DNA of 64,000 nucleotides from Propionicimonas sp. (GCA_013791955.1 VMSW01000007.1:1-64000); one strand, 5' to 3'. Positions 1 through 9,323 are shown, numbered from the stretch's first letter. Translations and numbers: made by a program. Notes: generated by a model not told the origin, from the letters alone.

Positions 1-162
1 GTCGCCGTCGGTGTCGGTGTTGCCCACTTTGTCTCCGTCGCCGTCGGTGTCGGTGTTGCCCACTTTGTCTCCGTCGCCGTCGGTGTCGGTGTTGCCCACT
101 TTGTCTCCGTCGCCGTCGCCGTCGCCGTCGGTGTCGGTGTCGGTGTTGCCCACTCTGTCGCC
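1..162 (+). repeat. 36-bp tandem repeat, three exact copies plus one expanded copy
   Basis: A 36-bp unit beginning GTCGCCGTCGGTGTCGGTGT is present at 1-36, 37-72 and 73-108 without change. A fourth copy at 109-162 has 18 extra bases from internal GTCGCC and GTGTCG expansion and a few substitutions. The period is 12 codons, so copy-number change keeps the frame. The array continues to the left edge, so its full copy number is unknown. Confidence 0.9.
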
Positions 163-241
163 AACCGTGCCGACAAGCGCGGACCCGTCTACGAAAGAAG
201 GCCGCGTGATCGGCTCGCATCGGGGACGCTCTGCCCGGTAA
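2..241 (+). CDS. 3' end of a gene with a Ser/Pro/Val-rich repeat tail (partial)
   Basis: An open frame enters from the left edge and ends at TAA 239-241. It encodes a low-complexity tail in which the 12-residue unit SPSVSVLPTLSP is repeated, followed by about 27 residues with no recognisable motif. The composition resembles the Pro-rich C-terminal tail of the sigma/anti-sigma fusion at 2416-3801, which contains VVLPTLVPVPS, so this may be the end of a related membrane or surface protein. That link is inference: no conserved domain is visible and the start lies outside the window. Confidence 0.5.
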   Translation, partial: SPSVSVLPTLSPSPSVSVLPTLSPSPSVSVLPTLSPSPSPSPSVSVSVLPTLSPTVPTSADPSTKEGRVIGSHRGRSAR

Positions 242-842
242 TGGGAGTCGGCTCGAACCTAGCGGGCTACCCCACTCCGGGGAGGTGCCGACCACGAACG
301 GGCCCTGTTCCGCCGCCTCGGTCCAGGGCCGGGGCCAATGCGAAGGATCGCATCGGCGCCAACTCGCGCAGGCCATGATGGCGTACGCGAGTCGCTTCAC
401 ACATCGGGCTCTCGGCGCTGCCCGAGCCATGCCCGGCCTGCGCTTCTCCGACTCACCTATAGAGACGTTGGTGGTCGCGATTCATCACGCGCAGCCGCGT
501 GATGAGGAAACAGTCGACCCCAGATGACCAGAAAGGCGCAGGCGAGCCGACAGTCCTCAATCCGCACGCCTCTCGGCTTGGGCTCCGACGGGGTGTTCGC
601 GTGATAGATCGGTGCCATCGACGTCTTGGTTATCGAGGAAGCTGCAGACGGCGTGAGCTGATTCTCAGTAGTGGGCATCTGCAGGCTGACTCGGAGGGGA
701 CGGCCCACCGGTCCACGAATCGCCCCTATTGGTGAGCCAGTGTTGACCGATGCCGTCGGGGCCTTGCCCGCGGCGGCCCTTGGTTTCGCGCGTGACCCAA
801 GACGCGCGGAACCAGGGCCCCGTCCGGGGCGGGCGCCGCAGT
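242..842. other. 601-bp stretch without a supported gene
   Basis: Several overlapping frames are open on both strands, as expected at this GC content. None has a convincing ribosome site, family motif or neighbour overlap. The clear features are the inverted repeat at 482-505 and scattered CGCGTGA motifs at 203, 497, 598 and 789. The stretch may be decayed coding sequence or a long 3' region of the minus-strand pair at 843-2107. Confidence 0.5.
482..505. repeat. perfect 10-bp inverted repeat with 4-nt loop
   Basis: TCATCACGCG (482-491), CAGC, CGCGTGATGA (496-505) form a perfect hairpin. There is no T-tract on either side. It could terminate the minus-strand genes upstream of it, or be a binding site, because its arms contain the CGCGTGAT word that recurs near other promoters in the first 4 kb. 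Confidence 0.6.
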
Positions 843-1388
843 TCAGCGGTGTGCTAGACGTGTCGCCCGCTGTTGGCCCATGGGGTTGTCGAACCATTGT
901 TGAGGTGGAACCCAGATCGAGTTCAGATCCCATGCCTCGCCCCAAGGGTCTGAGAGTCGCCAGGAGTAAGTCCGGCCCGGGTAGGGCATGTCGACCAGTC
1001 CAAGCGCGGCAGCGTACCGATACCTGTGAAGGATGTGACCAGCGGGGTCGAGATCAACGAGGCCAAGCGCAGCGTCCAGCAGCCATCGGCTGAGAATAAA
1101 CTCGGCGAGGGTCGTTGCGTGAACGGTCCCGCTCTCCCAATCCATCACCATCCGTAGTGCGGTGATGGTGAGGTTGCGTAGGAAGTCCAGGTCGTAGTCG
1201 GCGCGGTACCGCGCGGGGAGAGCGCTGAACACGGCAAGCGCGGCCCAGTCGGGCTCAGTGGGGACGTCTCGACTGGACAGAACAGCCGCCTGATCGCTCA
1301 GAACCCCGCGCTCCAGCAGCGCGAAGGCCTCATCGAGTGGGGTGTGTCGATTGCGGAGTCCCGCAGCTGCGTTAGTGATCTTGGTCAT
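843..1388 (-). CDS. unknown protein, paralogue of the upstream gene (181 aa)
   Basis: ATG at 1388 follows AGGGGGA at a good distance; longer starts lack a ribosome site. The product is soluble, acidic and Trp-rich, with no known motif. It shares a layout with the protein at 1544-2107: an Arg-Tyr/Phe-Arg-x-x-Tyr-Asp segment, then an EFILSRWLLDAALG segment (EWVLKQWLLIKSLG in the partner), and a C-terminal QQWFDN (HDWFQ in the partner). The two probably form an operon with a 155-bp gap. No function can be assigned. Small paired proteins of this kind are common in accessory regions of actinobacteria, but I cannot name a family. Confidence 0.7.
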   Translation of the reverse strand: MTKITNAAAGLRNRHTPLDEAFALLERGVLSDQAAVLSSRDVPTEPDWAALAVFSALPARYRADYDLDFLRNLTITALRMVMDWESGTVHATTLAEFILSRWLLDAALGLVDLDPAGHILHRYRYAAALGLVDMPYPGRTYSWRLSDPWGEAWDLNSIWVPPQQWFDNPMGQQRATRLAHR

Positions 1389-1543
1389 CCGTCCCCCTGT
1401 CTCGGCCAGCGACGACGATGCCGCTCGCCCGCAACTGCTTCGATGGCGTCGTGCCGTGGCCGGACACCGACCTTCCGACCGACGGGCGTCGGTCGCTCGA
1501 AGCGTCGTACCTCTTTGGAGAAGACGTCTGTGGGCATCGCCTG

Positions 1544-2107
1544 TCACGCCGGAGCTGGGCGCCATGGGTAGTGCTGCTGATTAGGGTGGGAGAATTGCGG
1601 GCTGGCCTGAAACCAGTCGTGAGGCGCCCCGCGAAGCGCCGGGTCGAACGAGGTGGTCGGGCCGACGAGCCCGAGCTCCTCGGCCATTTCGCCAGCAGTC
1701 GGGGGGTCGGCGCCGCCGAGGGATTTGATGAGAAGCCACTGCTTGAGTACCCACTCTGCGAGGAAGGCTTGCGCAGGGCAGCGGGGAGTCATTGGCCCGA
1801 AGCTGGCCTGTCCAACGAGCTCGAATCCGACTGCTGCGAGCCGGAAGGTGAACCCGACGTCATATTGGGGGCGGAACCGGCGAGGAAGATCTCCCAGGAT
1901 GGCGGTGTGGTTCCAGTGTGGTTCGGATTGCCTGCGAGAGGAGCTGACGATGTGTTGAAGGTCCTCCAGGAGCCCGAACTGCAATGAGGTCAGGCATTCA
2001 GTGATGTTCGCGCTGTGCGCGGTGCTGGTTTGGTGCGTGGGCGGGTCGTCGGGCGCACCCAGACGATTCTGCGCCGGCACTCCGTATGCAGTTATGCGGT
2101 CTTGCAT
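1544..2107 (-). CDS. unknown protein, first of a paralogous pair (187 aa)
   Basis: ATG at 2107 is preceded by AGGAGGTAA, a strong ribosome site. The protein has no signal peptide or membrane segment. Its central region (RFRPQYDVGFTFRLAAVGFELV, shortened here to its pattern of Tyr-Asp followed by hydrophobic residues) and EWVLKQWLLIKSLGG match the pattern of the downstream gene product, but overall identity looks low. It is transcribed away from the sigma/anti-sigma gene at 2416, so the 308-bp gap between them should hold both promoters. Function unknown. Confidence 0.7.
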   Translation of the reverse strand: MQDRITAYGVPAQNRLGAPDDPPTHQTSTAHSANITECLTSLQFGLLEDLQHIVSSSRRQSEPHWNHTAILGDLPRRFRPQYDVGFTFRLAAVGFELVGQASFGPMTPRCPAQAFLAEWVLKQWLLIKSLGGADPPTAGEMAEELGLVGPTTSFDPALRGAPHDWFQASPQFSHPNQQHYPWRPAPA

Positions 2108-2415
2108 GCCGTGTTACCTCCTGTCTTATTGGTGACGCAGTTCAGGCGTTGCCATCACGCGTGAGCGTGCCGCTGAGGCACGCGGTCGCACTGAGAGGGG
2201 CTCGGTGTCGGCGCGGCGGGGCGCCTGGCTGCGGGCTCAGAGGGGCCATTCGGGAAGGTTAGAAAAACCAGCGCCGTTGCGCGTGATGGACCGTGCCTTT
2301 CCACGTCTGCTCCGTTAGGAGACGTATGAGATTGGGGGCATACGGCTCGCTTGGGTGAGTCGCCATCGCGCTGGTGTGGCGACACCGGATCTTCCCCCAG
2401 ATGGGGGGACAGCTG
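2108..2415. promoter_or_regulatory. divergent intergenic region with palindromes
   Basis: This gap separates the minus-strand unknown pair from the plus-strand sigma gene. It holds the palindrome TCACGCGTGA (2155-2164) and a second CGCGTGAT word near 2279. An imperfect hairpin lies at about 2305-2328, where ACGTCT and CTCC face GGAGACGT. No convincing -35/-10 pair could be chosen. Confidence 0.35.
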
Positions 2416-3801
2416 ATGCGCACACGCGAGGGCGGCGTCATCGGGAGCGACCTGAAGCTAGAGGCTGAGTGCTTGGCGAAGGTGCGCGGGGGAGATGCGG
2501 GTGCATTCACCGAGATCGTCGGGGCCTACCGCAGCGTCGTGTTCGGCTTTGCCGCACATCTCGTCGGGCCGGCCGATGCCGAGGACCTGACCAGCGACGT
2601 CTTTGAGCGCCTTCTCGCGGGCCTTCTGAAAGGTGCGGGCCCGACCGGGCCGTTGCGTCCCTACCTCCTACGGATGGTTCGGAATGCCGCGGTGGACGTG
2701 TACCGCGGCCGCCGAGAGATCCCGCAGGAGTCAGTAGCAGCCGACAGGTCTCAGTCAGCCGATTTGTATGAACACACGCTGGAGGCCCCCTTGGTTCGGG
2801 GGGCGTTTGCATCGATTCCGCAGCGCTGGCAGCAGGTGCTGTGGCTGGTATATGTCGAACAGCACAACCGCGTCGAAGTTGCTGAAGAGCTCGGGATGCG
2901 CCCGGGCGCGGTCTCGCAGTTGGCGCTGCGCGCACGTGATGGCTTCCGTGCGGCCTACTTGGCGCAGTATGTGGGCGCGGCCGGGAGTGAGCACCCTGCA
3001 CATCTGCTCCCGGCGTACTCCCTGCGCAAGGCCAGTAAGGCAGATGCGATCACCGTCGAGCAACACGTGTTGAGTTGTCGGGAATGCCGAGACGCGCTGC
3101 TCGAAGTCGGGTCCATCGCTAGGCATCTCGGATCTGCTCTGTTGGTAGCCGTCGGGCCATGGGTATTGACGTTGCCGTGGCGTGCCGCCGCGTCGCTCAG
3201 CGAGGACAGACGGCCACCGGGGCTGGCGACCGCGGCGTCGGTCATCGGAGGTATAGCGACGATTTGCGCCACCGTCATCCTGGCATTCGGGGCAGTTCAA
3301 ATCGACACTGTCGAGAGTGCCCTTCCAGGCGGTCTGCGCGGAACCGAGTCTCCGTTGTCGAACACCGCACCTCACTCCAGTACATCTCCCACGGCCAGGC
3401 CATCGACGGAGATGCCCAGCGGGCCGGCTGAGCCGCCTTCAGTTGGCAGTCAGCCGGCCGCTTCAGCGAGGCCGGTTGAGCCAGTGCCGACTCATCAAGT
3501 GCCCAGCGCCGCACCCACGCTGTCAGCACCGCCCTCCCCGATCAGCACCGCCCCGGCGCCGTCCGCAACGTCCTCAGGGGGAGGGCATCCGACCCCAACG
3601 AGCACGCCCGCCGATGACCCGCCCTTGCCACCGCAGCCGTCTTGGTGGGAGCCGCCGGTGGTGTTGCCGACTTTGGTGCCGGTGCCGTCGTTCACCCCGC
3701 CGGCGTCCTTCCCGACGGGTGGGGTGCCGTCGCAGTCTGGGGTGTCTTGGTGGGAGCCGCCGGTGGTGTTGCCGTCCACCGTGCCCTCGCCGACGCCGTG
3801 A
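2416..3801 (+). CDS. ECF-like sigma factor fused to zinc-finger anti-sigma domain, TM segment and Pro-rich tail
   Basis: ATG 2416 is chosen because GGGGGGAC lies 5-6 bases upstream; GTG 2374 would add 14 residues without a ribosome site. In order there are a sigma region 2 (about residues 15-90, with AEDLTSDVFERLL), a sigma region 4 helix-turn-helix (about 125-175), and a zf-HC2-type zinc site with the H-x3-C-x2-C motif HVLSCREC (about 215). Then come a membrane segment (about 265-290) and a roughly 170-residue Pro/Ser/Thr tail containing the repeat SWWEPPVVLP. Free ECF sigmas normally have a separate anti-sigma partner; here both lie on one chain, with the tail presumably outside the membrane. 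The surface-protein gene that follows is a plausible target, but this is inference. Confidence 0.85.
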   Translation: MRTREGGVIGSDLKLEAECLAKVRGGDAGAFTEIVGAYRSVVFGFAAHLVGPADAEDLTSDVFERLLAGLLKGAGPTGPLRPYLLRMVRNAAVDVYRGRREIPQESVAADRSQSADLYEHTLEAPLVRGAFASIPQRWQQVLWLVYVEQHNRVEVAEELGMRPGAVSQLALRARDGFRAAYLAQYVGAAGSEHPAHLLPAYSLRKASKADAITVEQHVLSCRECRDALLEVGSIARHLGSALLVAVGPWVLTLPWRAAASLSEDRRPPGLATAASVIGGIATICATVILAFGAVQIDTVESALPGGLRGTESPLSNTAPHSSTSPTARPSTEMPSGPAEPPSVGSQPAASARPVEPVPTHQVPSAAPTLSAPPSPISTAPAPSATSSGGGHPTPTSTPADDPPLPPQPSWWEPPVVLPTLVPVPSFTPPASFPTGGVPSQSGVSWWEPPVVLPSTVPSPTP

Positions 3802-3820
3802 GGCGACCGGCTGGTCCTTT

Positions 3821-3969
3821 CGCGTGATCGATCGGCGAGGTGCGCCTGCGGTGAAGTGAGCGCACGAGCTGCGGGAACCGAGTCTTCTGGTCGCCCGCCG
3901 GCCCTGATCTGCGCGATCCATGAGGTGCAGCAGCAATTTTTCGCGTGCCTCCGCGTGATCGATCGCGGG
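3821..3969 (+). promoter_or_regulatory. repeated CGCGTGATCGATCG boxes upstream of the surface-protein gene
   Basis: CGCGTGATCGATCGG occurs at 3821-3835 and CGCGTGATCGATCGCGG at 3952-3968. A close relative, CGCGTGATAGATCGG, is at 598-612. Each contains the palindromic core GATCGATC or a near version. Position upstream of the surface-protein gene at 4073 suggests an operator or promoter element, but neither sigma factor specificity nor transcript start is known. Confidence 0.35.
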
Positions 3970-4072
3970 AAACGCCGTCCTCTATTACAGAAGTAACACA
4001 AGGGTCGTCGATGACCTTCGGCGAGCTAGGGGCAAAGCACCGCAGATGCGGCGCTGTGGAGGGGAAGCTGCA

Positions 4073-7000
4073 ATGAAGCTATTTCGACGGTCGGGCAGGT
4101 GGGTTTCGGCGCGAGTGGGCGTGATCGCGGCCCTGAGCGCGGCGCTCACCTTTGGTGCGCTGCCTGCTTACGCGGTGCCGTTGGCGCTGCCCGGGGTGAA
4201 CCTGCTGAGCGGGCCGGTCCTGCCGGCTGCGGCTGGCGCGTCGGCGGCAGCTGCCGACGAGATCAACGGGGTGGTGTGGCTCGATGTCGATGCCGACGGC
4301 ACCAATGACTCCACCGAGCCCGGAATGGGGTCGGTGACGGTGCGGCTGCTCGATTCAGGCGGAGCCGAAATCGCCACGACCACGTCTGATGCCAGTGGGC
4401 TCTATTCGTTCACCGGTGTGACCACCGGCGGTCCGTGGCGGGTGGAGGTGCAGGCCCCGTCCGGGCACACCATCACTGAGGGCGGCAGTGACAACGAGGT
4501 CACGCGCTTCGGTGCGCCGAACGTGGGTCGCTCGGCGTCCATTGCGACGGCCGGAACCAGCGTTGACGCCGCCGTACGGCCGCAGTGGGTCGTGCAGCTG
4601 GGCACCTGGGGCGGCGGGCCGTTCACTGGCTCGGCACCATTTGCGACCGACCCGGACTCCAACTGCCCCACCAGCCATGCCCCCGGCGATGACTGCTCCA
4701 AGACCGACGACGTGGTACGGGCGCAAGACACAGTGAACTTCCTGTGGGCGGTGTCTGCGTCCAACCCCGAAGGCGGGCTGGCCGGCACGCTCAGCGATGT
4801 GGTTGTGGTGCAGACCATCACCCCGGCCGACGGTGCGATCATCAAGGGCGGCTCGCTGCCGGCCAGCTGCAACGGCACTGCCCCGCCCACCTCGCGGGTC
4901 ACCAACAATGCCGACGGGTCGATCACTTTCGTGTGCAACTTGGGTACGTGGACCGACTCAGGCACTGCCAAGCTGCTGCAGTTCGATGTCGATGTGCAGC
5001 CGTCTGCAAACGGCTCCACGTTCACCTCCACTGCGGTCGCCTACGCGACCAACACTGAGATCACCGGCGGCAATGGCACCACCGACCCGCAGTCCACTCC
5101 CAACGCTGTGCCGTCCGACAAGGTCACTGAGACCTTCGACATCTCGGCGGCGTTCAAATACGACCTCAACAAGACCGTGCTGCACAGTGGCGGCACCACC
5201 TACTTCGACCCGGATGGAACCGGGCCGGAGCCGTCGCTGCGCGGACGCTCCGTGGTCTTCGGGTTCGGGATCTCCACCCCGTCGATGGGGTCGGAGCCCT
5301 TGGCTCAGCCGATCACCTTCAAAGAGGACCTCTTCTTTGCCGGACCCGGCGCCGCCTCGGCCACCCCGTTCCCCGGAGGTGACATCGAGCATTACGTCAT
5401 GAGCTGCGGCACCAACTTCTACCAGTCAGGCGCGCTTCCTAATGGTGCTCTGTACATCTCCGAGGACAGGTCCGCGATCAATTCGGGCACGTGTACCTAT
5501 GCCCGTGCGGGTGCGGTCACCGACCAGTACGCGATGACCTTGAGCGGCATCAATGACAGCGGAAGTCGCTTCCCGACGAAGTTCTCCAATGGGTCTGGCG
5601 ACTTGTCGAACGGCCCCTACTTCGTGGCCGCCTACTCGCTTCAGGTCTTCGTCCCGGATCGGGCGATGGACACCTTCGACGGCGTCCTCGGCAACTCCAC
5701 CGGGGAGGGGTGGATCTACAACCGGGTCGCCGACTTCGAACCCGTCTCGACCTCCGGCCAGCACAACTACGCTGGCGCGGAAGAACCCGGCCTGTGTGAT
5801 TCCACCCACAACACCTACGCCTCGACCACCCTGGACACCGGCTGCCGCACCATGCCCAACGGCACCGGCTCCAACGACGTCGCCGGCCCCGTCAACCTCA
5901 AGATCAGCCCGGCAGGCTTCGGTTACGACACGACTAAGTACTACTGGGACACCAACACCGCCGACGCCTGGCCACTGACGCCGTCGCGGCTGGTGAACGG
6001 GCAGACGAGCTGGCACGACGGCTACGGGCTGAAGTCGCCGAACCAGACCATGCTGTCCACCTTCAACCTCAGCGCGGGCGGGGAGACCGCGTTCCGCGAC
6101 GGCTCGATCTGTGACGTGTTCGACAACACCACCCAGCGATTGACCGACGCCCACACCGTGTATGCGGCCGCCCCGGCCGGCACCTACGCCTGGTTGCGCA
6201 TTTCCAGCTACCCGGCGGTCACCGGCGGGCAGGCTTCCGACTGGATCTTCGAATACGGGTCCTACGACCTCAGCAGCGACGACCCGCTGTACAAGGGGAC
6301 CCAGGCCGGCACCATCGACTCCGGCCTCTATCCGGGAACCGACTCCTACAGCGAGGCAACCAAACGGTTCGAAGGAACCTGGACCGCGCAACGCGACGCC
6401 GCCAGCAACTGTCACACCAGCGCGCCGAATGGCGGTTGGCACACCAACCCCGCCGACGTGCCGGGCGGGATCGACGCCGTCAACGCCGTCCGGGTGCGCG
6501 CCGCGAACCCCGCCGCCGCCTACGGGCTCACCCAATCCACCTCCGTATTGGCCAACAACTACGCGTTCGTGTTGACCGCCCGCGACGACTTCTTCGGCGG
6601 TGCCCACGCCGGTGAGCAAGTCCCTGACTCCACGGTGCTGGCCAACTTCGAATCCGGCAAACTCACCCGGTTCGACACCGGACAGGTCATCAACCTGCCG
6701 TCCAACTACTGGCCATCACCGGAGAACTCGAACATACGGGGCGACCGGGTCACACTGGTGCGGGCCTACCTCACGCTGAAGAAGAACACGATCAGCGTCG
6801 ACGGGGTCGGCTCGGGTGCGGCGGCAATCGATCGCACCGGCAACGCCAATGCCGGCGACACCGTGGTGTGGCAGATCCAGCCGGCCGCCAGCGGACTCGA
6901 CCAGAACTACCTGATCGAAACCCCGAAGGTGGTCGACGTCCTGCCGCAGTACGTGTACTACGACGCGGCGTGCACCGCATCGATCAATGGCGGCACCGTG

Positions 7001-9271
7001 CCGGACCTGGTCGAGCCGAACACCCCGGCGGCCGGGCAGACCCGACTGACCTGGTTCCTGCCCGATCAGAAGGTTGCCGACACCATGCCCACCTTGCGGG
7101 TGTGCACCACCACCGACGCGCTGGCGCCGGGCGGCACCAGCGCGGTCAACACTGCCACGGTGAGCGCCCCCGAGCTGGCGGCCGTCGGCTCGGACACTCA
7201 CACCGTGGTGCTCGCCCAACCCGGCCAGATCGCGCTGCAGAAGTATGTCGACGCCTCGCTGGATCCGCTCGACGACGACCAGCAGTACCGGCTCGTGGTG
7301 CGCAACCTGTCCTCGGTGGTGAGCATGGAGCCGATCAAGGTCATTGACGTGTTCCCCTACAACGGGGATGCGACCAACTCCGCAGGAGTGAACCGCAGCC
7401 CGGGCTCGGATTACACCGGCTCGCTGACTCTCACTGGAGTGCCCGCCGTCACCTACACCGACGATCCGGCCTCCGGGGTGGTGCCCGGAACGATGTATTA
7501 CACCGCTGACGCGCCTGCCAGCGTGGACCAGAACTGGAACACCAACACCTCGCGTTGGTGCACCTACGACGGCACCACCTTCACCGGAGCCAGCGGGACG
7601 GGTGCCTGCCCGGCAAGCCTGGCCGCGGTGTCCGCGATCAAGTTCGAAGCAACGGCCAGTCTGCCGACGAACGCAGCGGAGGGCGGCATCCATGATGCGA
7701 TGACGGTCAACCTGGGTCTGCAAGCCACTGGAAACTCCAATGGTGCGCTGTACGCGAACCGGTTCACCGGCTTCACGCCGACCGTGCGGGTATCGACCGC
7801 CGCCGACGCCGACCTGCAACTGCTGCAGTCGAACCGCGTCCAAGTGCAGACCTACCAGTTCGCCGTGGGTGATCTGCTGTTCATCGATGTCAACGATGAC
7901 GGCCGCTACGACTCTGCGGTAGACGAGCTTGCTCCCAACGGGGTGGGTGTCGAACTGTGGAGCCCCGGTGCCGACGGTCAGATCGGTGGTGGTGACGACA
8001 CCCGAATCGCGACCACCACGACCTCGTCGGGCACCTACCTGTTCACCGGCCTGAACCAGGGCCAGGTGTATGTGCGGATACCGGCCACAGAGTTCGCGGC
8101 CGGCGGGAAGCTGGCGCCGTATCGGGCGTCGACGCACGTCGGTGCCGCGGACGAGAATGACAATGTGTCGCAGGACGGCAGCGCCGATTCTGGTGGTGTG
8201 GTCAGCACGATTCACACGCTGAGTTACCACCTGTCTGGTGACATCCCGATCGGCGACGAGCCTTTCGCCGATAACACCCACGGGTTGACATTGCCGCCGT
8301 CGCTGACCGATGGATTCACCAACCTGACGGTCGACCTGGCGCTGGTGCCCGATCCGAGCATCGACCTGGAGAAGGAGGTCTGCACCCGTGCCGACAACTC
8401 CTGCGACCCGGATGCCGCGATCGGCGAAGGTGGCTGGTCTGTTGACGGCGTTGACGGAGATGGCCCCGACTCGGAGGTGGTCACCCGGCCGTACAAGGCG
8501 TCGGCACTGTGGCGGATCGTGGTCACCAACACCGGCGGCGTCATCTTGAACAATGCGGTGGTCACGGACTCGATCGAGGCCGACTGTGCCCGCGACGGTC
8601 AAGCCCTCGCCGGTCTGGCATCGATGGACCCCGGAGATCAGGTGAGTTGGACCTGCGAGACCAGTTCGGTCACCGGCGCCCTGCGGAACCAGGCGACGGT
8701 CAGTGCAGAGCCTGCCGGTGGTGGAGACTCCGTGACCGACAGCGATACTGCGCTGGTGATCGCCTACCGACCGGTCACCCATCCGGCTATCGACATCATC
8801 AAGTACATCAACGGGTTCGATGCCAACACCGCTCCTGGCGTTCAGGTAGCTCCGGGCTCGACGATGGCGGTGACGATGCTTGTGGTCAACACCGGCGACG
8901 TGAAGCTGGATCCGGTAGTGGTGACCGACGACAAGATCGCGGCGGCCAACATCAGTTGCCCCAAGACGGCGCTGGCGGTTGGCGAGTCGATGACCTGCAC
9001 AGCCACCTATCCGGCTCCGGAGGTCGGTGTTCAACACACCAACACGGCCACCGCCGTCGGTACCGATCCCGATGGTGGAACCGTGAGCGCTGATGACCCG
9101 GCTCATGCCTGGGCGCAAGCTGTTGTCGACGACGACGATGCCACTGATGACGATGAGGTGCTGGCATACACGGGTGCAGGGGCGTGGGTCGTGTACTCAA
9201 TGCTCGCCCTGGCGGGGCTGGCTGCCGGCATCGTCTTGGTGGGTGCCGCTCGTCGGCGACGGAACAGCTGA
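4073..9271 (+). CDS. very large LAYTG-anchored surface protein with SdrD-B-like and adhesin-type repeats (1732 aa)
   Basis: ATG 4073 has GGAGGGGAAG upstream and starts a standard signal peptide (basic RRSGRW, hydrophobic core, cleavage after AYA at residue 34). A Cna_B/SdrD_B-like domain follows at about 63-150 (GVVWLDVDADG then YSFTGV), and a second at about 1270-1350 (GDLLFIDVNDDG then YLFTGL). Between and after them lie DUF11-like conserved-repeat domains (ITPADG, VVTDSI, NTATVSA patterns). The C-terminus is a sorting signal: LAYTG at 1697-1701, a hydrophobic span and RRRRNS. LAxTG is the known class E sortase signal and such a sortase is the next gene. It is likely a wall-attached stalk or adhesin. 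The ligand is unknown. Confidence 0.9.
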   Translation: MKLFRRSGRWVSARVGVIAALSAALTFGALPAYAVPLALPGVNLLSGPVLPAAAGASAAAADEINGVVWLDVDADGTNDSTEPGMGSVTVRLLDSGGAEIATTTSDASGLYSFTGVTTGGPWRVEVQAPSGHTITEGGSDNEVTRFGAPNVGRSASIATAGTSVDAAVRPQWVVQLGTWGGGPFTGSAPFATDPDSNCPTSHAPGDDCSKTDDVVRAQDTVNFLWAVSASNPEGGLAGTLSDVVVVQTITPADGAIIKGGSLPASCNGTAPPTSRVTNNADGSITFVCNLGTWTDSGTAKLLQFDVDVQPSANGSTFTSTAVAYATNTEITGGNGTTDPQSTPNAVPSDKVTETFDISAAFKYDLNKTVLHSGGTTYFDPDGTGPEPSLRGRSVVFGFGISTPSMGSEPLAQPITFKEDLFFAGPGAASATPFPGGDIEHYVMSCGTNFYQSGALPNGALYISEDRSAINSGTCTYARAGAVTDQYAMTLSGINDSGSRFPTKFSNGSGDLSNGPYFVAAYSLQVFVPDRAMDTFDGVLGNSTGEGWIYNRVADFEPVSTSGQHNYAGAEEPGLCDSTHNTYASTTLDTGCRTMPNGTGSNDVAGPVNLKISPAGFGYDTTKYYWDTNTADAWPLTPSRLVNGQTSWHDGYGLKSPNQTMLSTFNLSAGGETAFRDGSICDVFDNTTQRLTDAHTVYAAAPAGTYAWLRISSYPAVTGGQASDWIFEYGSYDLSSDDPLYKGTQAGTIDSGLYPGTDSYSEATKRFEGTWTAQRDAASNCHTSAPNGGWHTNPADVPGGIDAVNAVRVRAANPAAAYGLTQSTSVLANNYAFVLTARDDFFGGAHAGEQVPDSTVLANFESGKLTRFDTGQVINLPSNYWPSPENSNIRGDRVTLVRAYLTLKKNTISVDGVGSGAAAIDRTGNANAGDTVVWQIQPAASGLDQNYLIETPKVVDVLPQYVYYDAACTASINGGTVPDLVEPNTPAAGQTRLTWFLPDQKVADTMPTLRVCTTTDALAPGGTSAVNTATVSAPELAAVGSDTHTVVLAQPGQIALQKYVDASLDPLDDDQQYRLVVRNLSSVVSMEPIKVIDVFPYNGDATNSAGVNRSPGSDYTGSLTLTGVPAVTYTDDPASGVVPGTMYYTADAPASVDQNWNTNTSRWCTYDGTTFTGASGTGACPASLAAVSAIKFEATASLPTNAAEGGIHDAMTVNLGLQATGNSNGALYANRFTGFTPTVRVSTAADADLQLLQSNRVQVQTYQFAVGDLLFIDVNDDGRYDSAVDELAPNGVGVELWSPGADGQIGGGDDTRIATTTTSSGTYLFTGLNQGQVYVRIPATEFAAGGKLAPYRASTHVGAADENDNVSQDGSADSGGVVSTIHTLSYHLSGDIPIGDEPFADNTHGLTLPPSLTDGFTNLTVDLALVPDPSIDLEKEVCTRADNSCDPDAAIGEGGWSVDGVDGDGPDSEVVTRPYKASALWRIVVTNTGGVILNNAVVTDSIEADCARDGQALAGLASMDPGDQVSWTCETSSVTGALRNQATVSAEPAGGGDSVTDSDTALVIAYRPVTHPAIDIIKYINGFDANTAPGVQVAPGSTMAVTMLVVNTGDVKLDPVVVTDDKIAAANISCPKTALAVGESMTCTATYPAPEVGVQHTNTATAVGTDPDGGTVSADDPAHAWAQAVVDDDDATDDDEVLAYTGAGAWVVYSMLALAGLAAGIVLVGAARRRRNS

Positions 9272-9291
9272 TCAAGCACGGTGCTGCTCAG

Positions 9292-9323
9292 GCTGGGGGT
9301 CGAGACTCGTCTCGGCCCCCAGC
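9292..9323 (+). terminator. hairpin terminator after the surface-protein gene
   Basis: GCTGGGGGTCGAGA pairs with TCTCGGCCCCCAGC around a CTCG loop, giving a 14-bp stem with one G-U pair. It lies 20 bp after the stop codon and is followed by TCAGTTT. It probably separates the surface-protein transcript from the sortase operon. Confidence 0.75.

Noticed and set aside
1-162. CRISPR-like direct repeats
   Set aside because: The copies are contiguous with no spacers and code for a periodic peptide in frame.
457-945. 162-codon minus-strand frame after the unknown pair
   Set aside because: It overlaps the better supported gene at 843-1388, has no ribosome site and odd composition.
6716-9118. 800-codon open frame on the minus strand across the surface-protein gene, with another at 5426-6619
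   Set aside because: Antisense frames stay open in high-GC DNA; the plus-strand gene has a signal peptide, domains and sorting signal, while these have no motif or ribosome site.
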